Positions 11,593 through 21,400 of a stretch of 64,000 nucleotides of DNA are shown one piece after another. The notes below the pieces were generated by a model. The model was not told the DNA's origin. It searched no databases and was given only the letters and a program-made list of their open reading frames with translations. The translations under genes were made by a program, and so were the position numbers. This DNA comes from Macrostomum hystrix (taxonomy: Eukaryota; Platyhelminthes; Macrostomidae), in assembly GCA_950097015.1 (NCBI GenBank), contig CATNEN010000005.1, positions 4,455,501 through 4,519,500 on the forward strand, written 5' to 3'. How positions within the stretch are numbered: the first letter of the stretch is position 1; every line of letters starts with the position of its first letter.

Positions 11593-12085
11593 AAAAAGCG
11601 TCGAAAATTGTGGGAAATTTTGCGGAACAATACAAAAAAATATTCCACTGTGCAACATCATTTTTATTTAAAATAATTTCATAGTCTTTTAAGATTGACA
11701 TGTGTATTTTTATATTGACTTTTTTCTTTTATAACGATGGTCCTTCTATGTTATTAAATCTATAGTACTTGCTCTCTTTTAAACCTATTTTTATCTACTC
11801 GTATGCTAATTTTCAGTCCACATGCGCACGCCCTCAACGTATGCATTCACTCACGTTCATTCAATAACTATGCAGATCTAATAATTCAATGCCAGTCTAA
11901 TTATAATATCAATAATAAACTATAATAATAAACGTTTCTTGTATATTTGTCAACATTTTTTGTTGTCTAGAAAAATAATTATCGAGTAGATTATGGCTGC
12001 AGCAGGGTTCGCAAATAGTTTAGATTCGAACATTGTAAAACAAAAGAACTTTTTATAGTTTTTTATCATTCAAATGAAAATTTTA
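11593..12085. other. 3' flank of the CNT-like gene
   Basis: AT-rich sequence downstream of the CNT-like stop codon. The TTTATT at 11663-11668 would read AATAAA on the - strand, a possible polyadenylation signal. Confidence 0.4.
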
Positions 12086-12907
12086 TCATTTAAATTCGAA
12101 TAATTCCTTTTCCAGCGAATTTAGAAATTGACTTGTATCATATTTTATGTTCCTGGGTTGAAAAAAATTTCTGAGAATCTTAGGTGCAATGACCAGGTAG
12201 ATCAGATTCTGCATGGCTGCATAGACTAGTACAGCAGCAACACAGCCCCGGATGATGAAGCCGACTTTAGTCCTGCGATCCTTGATCAGAAAGTCTGAGG
12301 TGAAGGCCAGAAACATTGCGATCGTGTCCCATTTAAACGAGCCAGATGCTACTATCTGTTTGACAGGAAAGCTGACCTCATGATAGAAGTCCAAGATTGG
12401 GTCAGCTTCTCTAGCAATATTTAAATGTTCGTCTTTGTAGAACATGGTCTCAAATGTTTCTTTGGGAAAGAAAAAATATTCTGTTATGTACATGCTCAGC
12501 GGGTGACCCTTGGACGCATAGAGCTCCGTCTGATCTGTGAAGATGGAGATCACTGTTGCACTAATCGTGTAGATGTACCAGTCGCTAGCAATATAGGGGC
12601 CTATTTTAAAGTTGAAGACAGTGCTAAAGAATTTTAGAAAATAGTCGAAACAGTAGAAGACGATTATCAGGACAAAGTAGCGGCACAGAGAGCGCAAACA
12701 ATGAACTACAAAGAATAGGAGGCACTCGCTTAACGATTCGAACGGCTTGCTGCTCTTGAACGATAGCAGGCGATGAAATCGAGCAGAACGAACAAACAGT
12801 TTGCCTCGAGCGGGATATAGTATGCGGCAGAATAGCATTGTTAGGGGCAACATCAACAGGCTGCGAACTGCAAACCGTTCTGGCATGTAGGTGTTGTACT
12901 TTAACGG
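12086..12907 (-). CDS. CNT-like gene, exon 2
   Basis: Starts after ttttttcag with PLKYNTYMPE and ends at the stop codon at 12086-12088, 273 aa. The reading frame was chosen because it continues exon 1 in phase 0 and restores the CNT motif order. It carries at least four hydrophobic segments and ends in a charged tail. Confidence 0.75.
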   Translation of the reverse strand, partial: PLKYNTYMPERFAVRSLLMLPLTMLFCRILYPARGKLFVRSARFHRLLSFKSSKPFESLSECLLFFVVHCLRSLCRYFVLIIVFYCFDYFLKFFSTVFNFKIGPYIASDWYIYTISATVISIFTDQTELYASKGHPLSMYITEYFFFPKETFETMFYKDEHLNIAREADPILDFYHEVSFPVKQIVASGSFKWDTIAMFLAFTSDFLIKDRRTKVGFIIRGCVAAVLVYAAMQNLIYLVIAPKILRNFFQPRNIKYDTSQFLNSLEKELFEFK

Positions 12908-15685
12908 CTGAAAAAATTAGTCAGTCATGAGACGTAGTAAATAACCAGTTCATAATTTAAAATAATAATCCATAACAAAGACTACTGCAAGAAGGGCGTT
13001 GCACTCGCTATTTCTAGGAACATCTTTCAAGGCCAACCCTTCTTGAGACCGCGCACCTGTGTTAGAACTTGAGTCTATATGTAGAAGATAAAGCATGGCT
13101 TTTGAAGGAGCTATTTGTATAAATCCCGAGGGCCTTCTTTTGAGGGAGCTATTTGTATAAATCCCGAGGGCCTTCTTTTGAGGGAGCTATTTGTATAAAT
13201 CCCGAGGGCCTTCGGCTCTCGAATAGCTCCCGAATAAAGCCATGCTTTATCTCATTACCAGTGGCGTTTCTGCGGGATTATATTGAAGCTGAAATTACAG
13301 CCATAGACGATATTAAGCAAACCCAATAGACAGTCGCGCTCCGGGATTATATTTCAAATAGGCCGAAGGCCCTCGGGATTTATACAAATAGCTCCCTCAA
13401 AAGCCATGCTTTATCTTCTACATAAAACATAGATATAAGGACTTCCAGTCGACTTATGCGGGATGCGAGTTATTATATGGCGCTGTAACTTGGCGCTCTC
13501 CGCGCACCAGAATCACTGTTTTCATTGATTCAGCGATTTTTTTTAAATCACCGACTGATGTTTTCAATCCTGAAGAAATATACTGGTTGCTTTTTGCATA
13601 CTTTCTTGCGTCAGTTTTACGACGATATCTATTTAAAGAGTAAATGTGATCAGAGATAAGCCTTGTCTATGGTTATTTCGATTTTGCTTTTACGATGCGA
13701 ATGGCTTCTTGGTCCAAGTTCGGCAAAATTCTTGAGCACCAGTAGGTTTTGAGTACTCACGTTTGGGTGAGTGCCGGTACAATCTGTGCTTCTCGTACAA
13801 AAGTTAATCATTTGGGAGAGAAGGCTTGGGGACTTGTCGTGCAATTTTCGCTATTGAGGGCCAAACTGCACAAGGCACTGTCAGATTTTGCACTGCCTTA
13901 CGATGAGAAGGTCAGCAGGGCAGATGTTACTCCTCCCGAGTATGTTTTCAGGAGTCAGCAGAATGGGCAGAATTGCCTCTCTGGCCTACGGGTCAACTGT
14001 CACCATATGATGCCATGCAGTGTCGACAGCCCTCCTGCAAAAATATTACTCACCGTTAGAGCGGCACCCTTCATGTCTAGCAGGGTGCTGTTGTATTTGT
14101 TTTCGTCAACACGGGTCCAGAAAATGTCAGATTCGCTAGGCATCCTAACCAGCATCAGGACGAATGTGCAAAACAGTTCGGCTTCGCTCATCTTGGCCAA
14201 GAAGGGCATGATCAGGATTAGAACATTGCATTGCGTTGCACAGATGGTAATTAGGATGACAATGCCTTCGATTGGGCTGACTTTAAGTAGAGATTCGAAG
14301 ATGGAGCCCACACTAGCAATGCCTATCTGCATTATTCCAGTTTGGTAGAGAAAAGCCGCTATAATGGCTGTGATGAGGCTGTTGAGCATAAATGACACCT
14401 TTTCTTTAGAGGCGCCAATTGAATTTACAAAAGGTATGTCCAGATATCTTTCAATGTCGGTGTAAACTGTAAAAAAGTCATTGTAAACCATCTTATTGAC
14501 GACGTTCTCCCTTTCTTGAAACATGTGAGACAGCACAGCGTTCTGCAGTATGAGGCAAAATATTAGCACCAGAAGCCATCTGCCAAATAAGCCAACAACG
14601 CTTATGTTTGCCGTTGAGCTAGAGAATAGAGCTGCGAATGACAGCAGAGCAAAAAAGTGCAGACAAAGAAACCCGGTCACTGCTGAGGTCCAAAGGGTCT
14701 GATTTATCAGGGTTTGATTTATCAGGATTTGATTTCCTGTATAGGGTCTAGCTTGCTGATATCTTACTTTCAGGTTGCCCAGTGTAACTATGGCAACTAT
14801 GATCAGCAGTATCGAGATAATAATTTTCACAAAGCTATCTCGCAGAGGTTGCAGCCCATCGCTGAAACGGTGGGCCCTCTTCAGTTTTTTTCCAGTTTGT
14901 AGCTTCAGGATTGGCCGTAGCAGTACTGCGTACATGCTCCTGATCTGGTACAGAAAGCAGTGCAAAATCAACCTTAAAATGGAGAAGGTGCTCCACCAGT
15001 TAGTTGTGTACCTCAGATTCTCCGAAATCAGCGTAGACTGCAGGCTTGGAATAGCGGAGTTGCTGAACAATTCCTTCATATCTTCGCTGGCCGATGTTTT
15101 CTTTTCCGGCACATTCTCCACGAAGTCTCGCTGACGAGCAGGGACAGGCATAGCAGACAGTCGTCCGAGACTTCTTTGCGCGCTGAATGTCTCGTTTGTC
15201 GTGCCGCTCTGGGTCTTGGAACCCTCCTTGTGCTGGTTTGTGTGCTGTCTGCAACTTTCGATTGCAGCTCGAGAGATTCTCACAATCTTTGAGTAGTCGG
15301 TGGCAATGGCGTAGAAGATTAAAGAGTAGCAGATGCAGATAACAACGAAATTGAACTGAAGCACTTTCTGGTTTGTTGGTCGATTGCCAGCCGTCAACAG
15401 CTCGTCAGCCATTCCGCTAGCAATTACGCCAATCAAGGCAACAGCTAATAAGAAGAAGAAAAATAGAAGCAATCTTGGTCCAATCTTGAGCAAGTGTCGA
15501 AACAGAAAGCAAATCAGTTCGTTGGCTCGATAGATACAATTTGTTGGACTTGGCTTCCGGAATAGCTTCAAAATCGTGCGCTCGTCTAAACAGTTCTGAC
15601 TGCTAGTGAACTCTGCTATGTCCTCCGTATTGAGCTGTTGAGCAGATTGCCTCTGTCTGAGACAGCTAGGATACTCGGAATGCAT
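12086..15685 (-). CDS. divergent SLC28/CNT-like membrane transporter (whole gene, 2 exons)
   Basis: Exons 15685-14054 and 12907-12086 join in phase 0 to give 817 aa with about a dozen hydrophobic segments. I align several stretches with concentrative nucleoside transporters: FLYQTGIMQ with their LYYLGLMQ; SPIEGIV, Q and PFLAKMSEAEL with the SPIES, QTE and RPYL..SEL gate region; RSLLMLPLTMLFCRILYP with the ASVMSAPASLA..L.YP helix; HPLSMYITEYFFFP with PLSF..ICSYVFMP; and RRTKVGFIIRGCVAAVL with RKRDIASGAVRALIAG. The substrate and sodium residues (QTE, SVMSAP) are replaced, so the activity may be altered or lost. The family call is inference from spaced motifs. A possible poly(A) signal lies at 11663-11668. 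Confidence 0.58.
13078..13424. mobile_element. MITE in the CNT-like intron
   Basis: Terminal inverted repeats of about 57 bp with one visible mismatch: left gtagaagataaagcatggct at 13081, right agccatgctttatcttctac ending at 13421. Inside, a 44-bp block containing gagctatttgtataaatccc repeats three times on the left. No coding capacity. The flanks suggest a TA-type target, but this is not clear. Confidence 0.7.
13764..14046 (+). mobile_element. SINE family B copy inserted at a splice donor
   Basis: It shares the family body: gagagaaggcttgggg, cttgtcgtgcaattt, the gatgagaa block, caggagtcagcag, and the cagccctcctgca end with an A/T tail. It is flanked by tactcacgtt at 13754-13763 and tactcaccgtt at 14047-14057, which I read as the target-site duplication. 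The right copy holds the donor of CNT-like exon 1. The head is too diverged to show tRNA boxes. Confidence 0.75.
14054..15685 (-). CDS. CNT-like gene, exon 1
   Basis: ATG at 15685. It encodes 544 aa: a hydrophilic N-terminus, then hydrophobic segments such as LLLFFFFLLAVALIGVIA and FNFVVICICYSLIFYAIA. A long polar loop follows, then the membrane bundle that contains FLYQTGIMQ and SPIEGIVILITI. The exon ends at ACG before gtgagt. The last bases and donor lie inside the target duplication of a SINE. Confidence 0.75.
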
Positions 15686-16238
15686 TTGCTTGACTTATTT
15701 AATTGTCTGATAGAGTGGCTTAAAACTTGCACAATATAATACAATAGCTAGCTAGCATCCCAAAGCACTGCATTCGCTCTACATGCGTTTGTCTTCATAA
15801 GCGACTACCTTTCAACCATAGACTATCGTTGTACAGACAAGTAATTTTTCATTCATTATTATAAGTACTTTTATATTCTAACCTAAATGAAAATATTCTA
15901 ATATTTACGCTGTAGGATTAATATATCGCCGCTGAGTGCTGAGACCGTTAAAGTTCAAAGCGGCGATATATTAATTGCATTGTAATATGCAAGCTGGGCC
16001 ATAGACACTTTAACGTTAGTAAACTTGTTAAAGTTGTATGCTTCATCTGTTCCACTTTTGAAATAAACTGTTTTTGTGCTTGTAGCGTTATAGACGCACG
16101 CTAAATGCGTTACACGCATGATGAAAACGCTTAGCGCGGTTGAGTTTCTACCATAGACTACTTGCGTTAAACTACAACAGTTCGCAATCTATTTTCACGG
16201 GAGTACTTTGCTGTTCAATAATTAATCATTTCTTAATA
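15686..16238. other. intergenic region upstream of the CNT-like gene
   Basis: AT-rich. It contains a perfect hairpin (15917-15975) and three CCATAGAC octamers (15816, 15999, 16151). It should include the promoter of the CNT-like gene, but no core element is recognised. Confidence 0.4.
15917..15975. repeat. perfect 17-bp inverted repeat
   Basis: attaatatatcgccgct at 15917-15933 pairs exactly with agcggcgatatattaat at 15959-15975 around a 25-base loop. It is probably the remnant of a small foldback element. Confidence 0.75.
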
Positions 16239-16980
16239 TAGCTTTTTGCAAATGAATTCAGCCTATCTGCAAAACCTTTCAGCCAGCCAGGGCCAGCCCA
16301 TTGAGTGGAAGCCAGAATTCCCCATAGACAACTGGCTCATCCCGCAGAACTTTTTGCAAATCAATTCAGCCTATCCGCAAAACCTTTCAGCCAGTCAACT
16401 TAACGTTATTTGTCGCAGTGGCAGTCCCCCATAGAACACCAGTGAGAAAAGTTACGTAGGGTGCTTTCTGCATAGACAACTTGCTTCTGCTACCCACAAA
16501 GCCGCAAAACCTTTCATCCAAACTCCATCAATAGAGTTCATCAATAGAGTTTATAACATGATTCGTGGTGCCTACAATCCCGTGTCGAACGAAGACAGGA
16601 CCAGGTTGGTATCAGCGTACGAAGAGGGACGCGATTGGGTCGGACTGGCTGATGTCCTTGGAGTGAAACGAAAAACGGCTAGGACTGTCATCTCCGTGTA
16701 CAATCGGGAAGGGCGCGTGGCAAAGCTACCTGCAGCTGCATGGTGGACGGCCAAATGTGATGCTACCACATCAGATGGAGTCTGTCAGGCAACTTCTGGA
16801 GACATGTATTGGCTTGCATGCAGTTAAAAATTGGCATTGGACGAATTATATTGCAGATTGGCTGAATTGTTCTGCGGGATGAGCCAGTTGTCTATGGGGA
16901 ATTCTGGCTTCCACTCAATGGGCTGGCCCTGGCTGGCTGAAAGCTTTTGCAGATAGGCTGAATTCATTTGCAAAAAGCTA
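16239..16980 (+). mobile_element. Tc1/mariner-type element with long IR/DR termini
   Basis: It is a 742-bp element flanked by TA on both sides (16237-16238 and 16981-16982). The terminal inverted repeats are about 112 bp (16239-16350 and 16869-16980) and nearly identical. Each begins tagctttttgcaaatgaatt. On the left, the outer motif tttgcaaatgaattcagcc recurs as tttgcaaatcaattcagcc near 16354, about 111 bp inside, giving an inverted-repeat/direct-repeat layout like that of some Tc1 transposons. CCATAGAC sits between the two direct repeats. The interior keeps only the DNA-binding part of a transposase, so the element is non-autonomous. Confidence 0.82.
16558..16827 (+). pseudogene. transposase N-terminal helix-turn-helix remnant
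   Basis: The frame opens with ATG at 16558 and encodes 89 aa. The part LVSAYEEGRDWVGLADVLGV plus KRKTARTVISVYNREGR is the HTH of IS630/Tc1-type transposases, with the KLP that normally precedes RGG. The sequence then degrades and stops, so the DDE domain is absent (internal deletion). It lies wholly inside the element at 16239-16980. Confidence 0.72.
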
Positions 16981-18095
16981 TAGTTGAAAGACAACGCTAT
17001 TTCACGATAGCTCCCAAACCGAACGAACAATTTTCGTGAAATTGCATCATTTGTGTCAAAATGTTCTGATATCGATATTTCTCGTTCTTATTGTGTGTTC
17101 TATAAGCAATGACTGGCCCTCGATCACGTCCTTATTGCTGATCCAGAGGTCGAAACTCGAGTGGTGTCAGATCGATGGCCGATGCAGGGCAGTTAAAGAG
17201 ATTTCGTATCTAGACGGACTGCTAGACCTTCAAGGGCTACAGATGGTGGAAATAGGTCACTATGGACACCCTGGCGCGAATTTCTCGAATTTCCATTTAG
17301 TTTAGCTATATACAGTCAGAAACAATACCTTTTAAACACTGGATCGATGTCATAATTTTATAGGTCTGTTATATTATTATTTTCTGACACGCAGGCAGAT
17401 AATTAAGTCATGTGTAGTAAGAAAGTCAGTGTTTAAAAACAATTTTTGGTGTTAAAACTGTCACAATGGTGCTAGAAGACGTGCAAAATAATTTAAGCTA
17501 CTATGAGTACAAGTTGCTCTCATAGTTCTAATTGCGCTGCTAACATTCCGTTAAACAATAAGTAGTACAACAAGCACATGTGTGTGTCAATGAGGATTTA
17601 CTGTGTACAAAAGAACAAAATACGAACAGGAATAAGTTAGAGTGAACAATGCATGATTTTAAATTGGTTATATTAGTGACGAGAAGTTACATGCAAAATC
17701 TTCACTATTTTGATGCTTTTAAACGTCTGTAATCGTTAAATTTTTACGATGAGCAAATTGGTGTCATTGATATGGATTGCAGGTAATAATATGAAATTAG
17801 ACTTTTTTACAAAGGTGATAATTAACTTATTAGTGATGCATATACTGTTAGAAGAAAATCCAATAAAAGCTATGGACAGAAAAATGGTTTAAGCAAAGCA
17901 ACGAGTTCAGAACTGAGTAAAATATCTTTAACTTAAAATTCTTATCCGAGCGTATTATAACAAAGAAACATAAAATTGATAAGCGAGACATACTACTCAG
18001 ACTGGCCCATGAACCGTGACCAATTCAAATTTAATCCTGCAATGCAATACTGATTGCATTGGTGAGTATTTCGCATTGTGTTTAAAGACCCATCG
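16981..18095. other. intergenic sequence between nephrin-like 3' end and transposon
   Basis: Unique sequence. An open frame near 17036-17305 lacks an ATG and is not accepted as a gene. TTTAAT at 18030-18035 would be ATTAAA on the - strand about 60 bp past the nephrin-like stop, a possible poly(A) signal. Nothing else is recognised. Confidence 0.45.
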
Positions 18096-18481
18096 CTACA
18101 GAATGCTGGTCGGACCATAGCATGGTGGATTGGGCTGGTGACTAGCGGCCAGCGTCAAAGTGCCTCCGCTGCTCAGGTAGGCGCCGTGTTGCACAAATCT
18201 CGGCTGTTGAATCGGCGCCTGAAATTGCTGTTGAAAGGCGCGAAATTCGTCGTCTAGATCGTCGTTATTAGCGACCGGATGCGACCGTCGGTGCCTGGTC
18301 TCATGGTCCATGCTGGTGGGCGTGCCGTGGCCGCCTTTGCGTTGACGAACCAGATGAAGGACGTACAGAAGGCAGGATAGAATGATCACGATCCCGACTA
18401 GAGCAGAGCCGGTTATGAGCAGACTGCGGGCACTGTGCTCCGCCTCCAGATGCTGACTCGGCATTCGACGATTTGGGTCGT
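18096..18481 (-). CDS. NPHS1: nephrin-like exon 12: membrane span and cytoplasmic tail
   Basis: Starts after atccttag. The span SLLITGSALVGIVIILSCLL is followed by RQRK as a stop-transfer signal. The tail is short, has only two tyrosines (AYL, CYG), no nephrin YDxV motif, and ends Thr-Ser-Ile-Leu. Confidence 0.86.
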
Positions 18482-21400
18482 CTAAGGATTTTTCAGCGCG
18501 TTGTTTCATGCAATCAAATATTAAAGGGGAACTTTGTGAGGATTTCGACGTCTAACTGCTAGCCTGCTGATCACAGTATTCACTCTGCCTCTCTCTCAAG
18601 CTTTTCACTCTGCCTCTCTCTCAAGCTTTTCACTCTGCCTCTCTCTCAAACTTTTCACTGCCTCTCTCTCAAACTTTTCACTCTGCCTCTCTCTCAAACT
18701 TTTCACTCTGCCTCTCTCTCAAACTTTTCACTCTGCCTCTCTCTCAAGCTTTTCACTCTGCCTCATTATCTTTTCACTCTCTATTCATCATATATTAAGT
18801 CATCCCTCATAGATTTTTTATTGAATTGAGTCAGCAAAGTCGTCAGTCAGAATGGGCTGGTGAAATTAAGCAATCCCTTGAACTACTTATCACTCGCCTT
18901 GTCTTGTTGACTCAAACTCTGAAGCTGCAACTCAAATTTCAGAGAGCAGCCATCAAAGTGTACCAGCGTGCAACAGAGCAGAGTGAATTTTGGGTAGAGA
19001 AAACACTAATTATAATAAACAAAGATTTTCTGAAAATGTAGATTTGAATTACTATGAGCTACGTCTCAATTTTCTTTCAAGAATACTTTAGAATCCGGTT
19101 TCAGAAATCAATCAACTTTTCTGAGTTTTTCAGTGTTTTACTTACTCTTGGTGAAGTCTTTATCTAAATGTGATGTTTATTTTTAAACGGCTCACCTGGA
19201 GTGACGAATGTCACCAGCCTGCCAAAACGGACCGTGTGGTTTGGGAATAGATCGTTTGTAGTTGTCAGTTGCAACTCGTAAGTTGTTGACGGCATCAGAT
19301 CTAAGAATTGTGTTAGGCATTAGCAGTGGGCATTAATGTTTCATTAAATAACATCACATTGTCATCAACTGCCACAATCCTTATCTCTCCCGTGTCTTAA
19401 CTCTCCCTGTCTCATCTCTCCCCTGTGTCATCTCTCCCGTGTGTCATCTCTCCCGTGTCTGTTCTCTCCCTGTCTCATCCCTCCCGTGTCTCCTCCCTCC
19501 CGTGTCTCATCTCTCCATGTCTCATCTCCCCCCTGTCTTATCTCACTCTGTTTTACCTCTCCCTGTCTCATATCTTAGGTGTCTCATCCCTCCCGTGTCT
19601 CCTCCCTCCCGTGTCTCATCTCTCCATGTCTCATCTCCCCCCTGTCTTATCTCACTCTGTCTTACCTCTCCCTGTCTCATATCTTCGGTGTCTCATCTCT
19701 CCCGTGTCTCATCTCTGCATGTCTCATCTCTCCCGTCTCTCATCTCTCCAGTGTCTCATCTCTCCCGTGTCTCATCTCTCCCGTGTCTCATCTCTCCCGT
19801 GTCTCATCTCTCCCGTGTCTCATCTCTCCCGTGTCTCATCTCTCCCGTGTCTCATCTCTCCCGTGTCTCATCTCTCCCGTGTCTCATCTCTCCCGTGTCT
19901 CATCTCTCCCGTGCCTCATCTCTCCCGTGTCTGTTCTCTCCCGTATCTCATCTCTCCCGTGTCTCATCTCTCCCGTGTCTCATCTCTCCCGTGTCTTTTC
20001 TCTCCCTGTCTCATCCCTCCCGTGTCTCCTCCCTCCCGTGTCTCATCTCTCCATGTCTCATCTCTCCCGTGTCTCATCTCTCCCGTGTCTCATCTCTGCA
20101 TGTCTCATCTCTCCCGTCTCTCATCTCTCCAGTGTCTCATCTCTCCCGTGTCTCATCTCTCCCGTGTCTCATCTCTCCCGTGTCTCATCTCTCCCGTATC
20201 TCATCTCTCCCGTGTCTCATCTCTCCCGTGTCTCATCTCTCCCGTGTCTCATCTCTCCCGTGTCTCATCTCTCCCGTGCCTCATCTCTCCCGTGTCTGTT
20301 CTCTCCCGTATCTCATCTCTCCCGTGTCTCATCTCTCCCGTGTCTCATCTCTCCCGTGTCTTTTCTCTCCCTGTCTCATCCCTCCCGTGTCTCCTCCCTC
20401 CCGTGTCTCATCTCTCCATGTCTCATCTCTCCCCTGTCTTATCTCACTCTTTCTTACCTCTCACTGTCTCATATCTTCGGTGTATCATCTCTCCCGTCTC
20501 TCATCTCTCCCGTGTCTCATCTCTCCCGTGTCTCATCTCTCCCGTGTCTTATCACTCCCGTCTCTCATCTCTCCAGTGTCTCATCTCTCCCGTGTCTCAT
20601 CTCTCCAGTGTCTTATCTCTCCCTGTCTCACATCTTCGGTGTCTCATCTCTCCCACTGTCTCATCTCACACCTTTCTCAACTCACCCCTGTCTCATCTCT
20701 CCCGTATATCAAATCTACCGCAATCTCATCTCTCCCGTGTATGTTCTCTCCCGTGTCTCATCTCTCTCGCGTCTTATCTTTCCTCAGTTTCTGTGCGTCG
20801 CACAAAATTGTTAATTTAGAAATATCTATAAAGCATCTAGTATTCAAGCACTCACTGGGAATATCCAGAGTCAGAAGCTCCTGCTCCATGTGATCAACAA
20901 CATCATACTCGATGAATCCGCCGTTCGACGGTGCATTGCTGCCGCCGGCAGAGAAACGCGACGACGACGACCCAGCTTTCCTACAGCCGACTCGAAAGGT
21001 TTGCCTCGAGCCGCCATTGTGCCCGGGTCGCCAGGTTACTAAGGCTGAGTTGGCAGTCAAATTGAAGACGTAGAATACTGACGGTGGATCTGGCGGAGAT
21101 TGTTTAGTCACGTGAATCGATGCGGCTGCAGCCGGGTAAAGAGTCGGCAGCGACTCGCTGGTCTGGGTGCAGTTGCTGCATTCAACTGCGCACCGATAGA
21201 CACCCAGATCGTCTGGCAGTAGCACTGGAGAAATGCTCAAACGCCAGCGAGTGTACAATGCATCCGACAGGTTCGTGTGCCACATGCGGGCGCGTCGCTT
21301 TTCGAAAGTTGTCAATGGCGTGAAGTCGTTGTCGCCGCTGGATCGTCGCTTCGACCAGACTACTCGTACAGGCGGCACGCCGGCCGCTGTACAGGCCAGG

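Noticed and set aside
13650-13844. Possible extra CNT-like exon on the - strand
   Set aside because: The CNT motif order is continuous without it, and half of the frame is SINE sequence.
16988-17035. Upstream extension of the 17036 frame
   Set aside because: It reaches a stop at 16985-16987 without an ATG.
17036-17305. 89-codon frame with a signal-peptide-like start
   Set aside because: The frame has no ATG at its beginning (GTG), no upstream exon could be matched, and no family is recognised.
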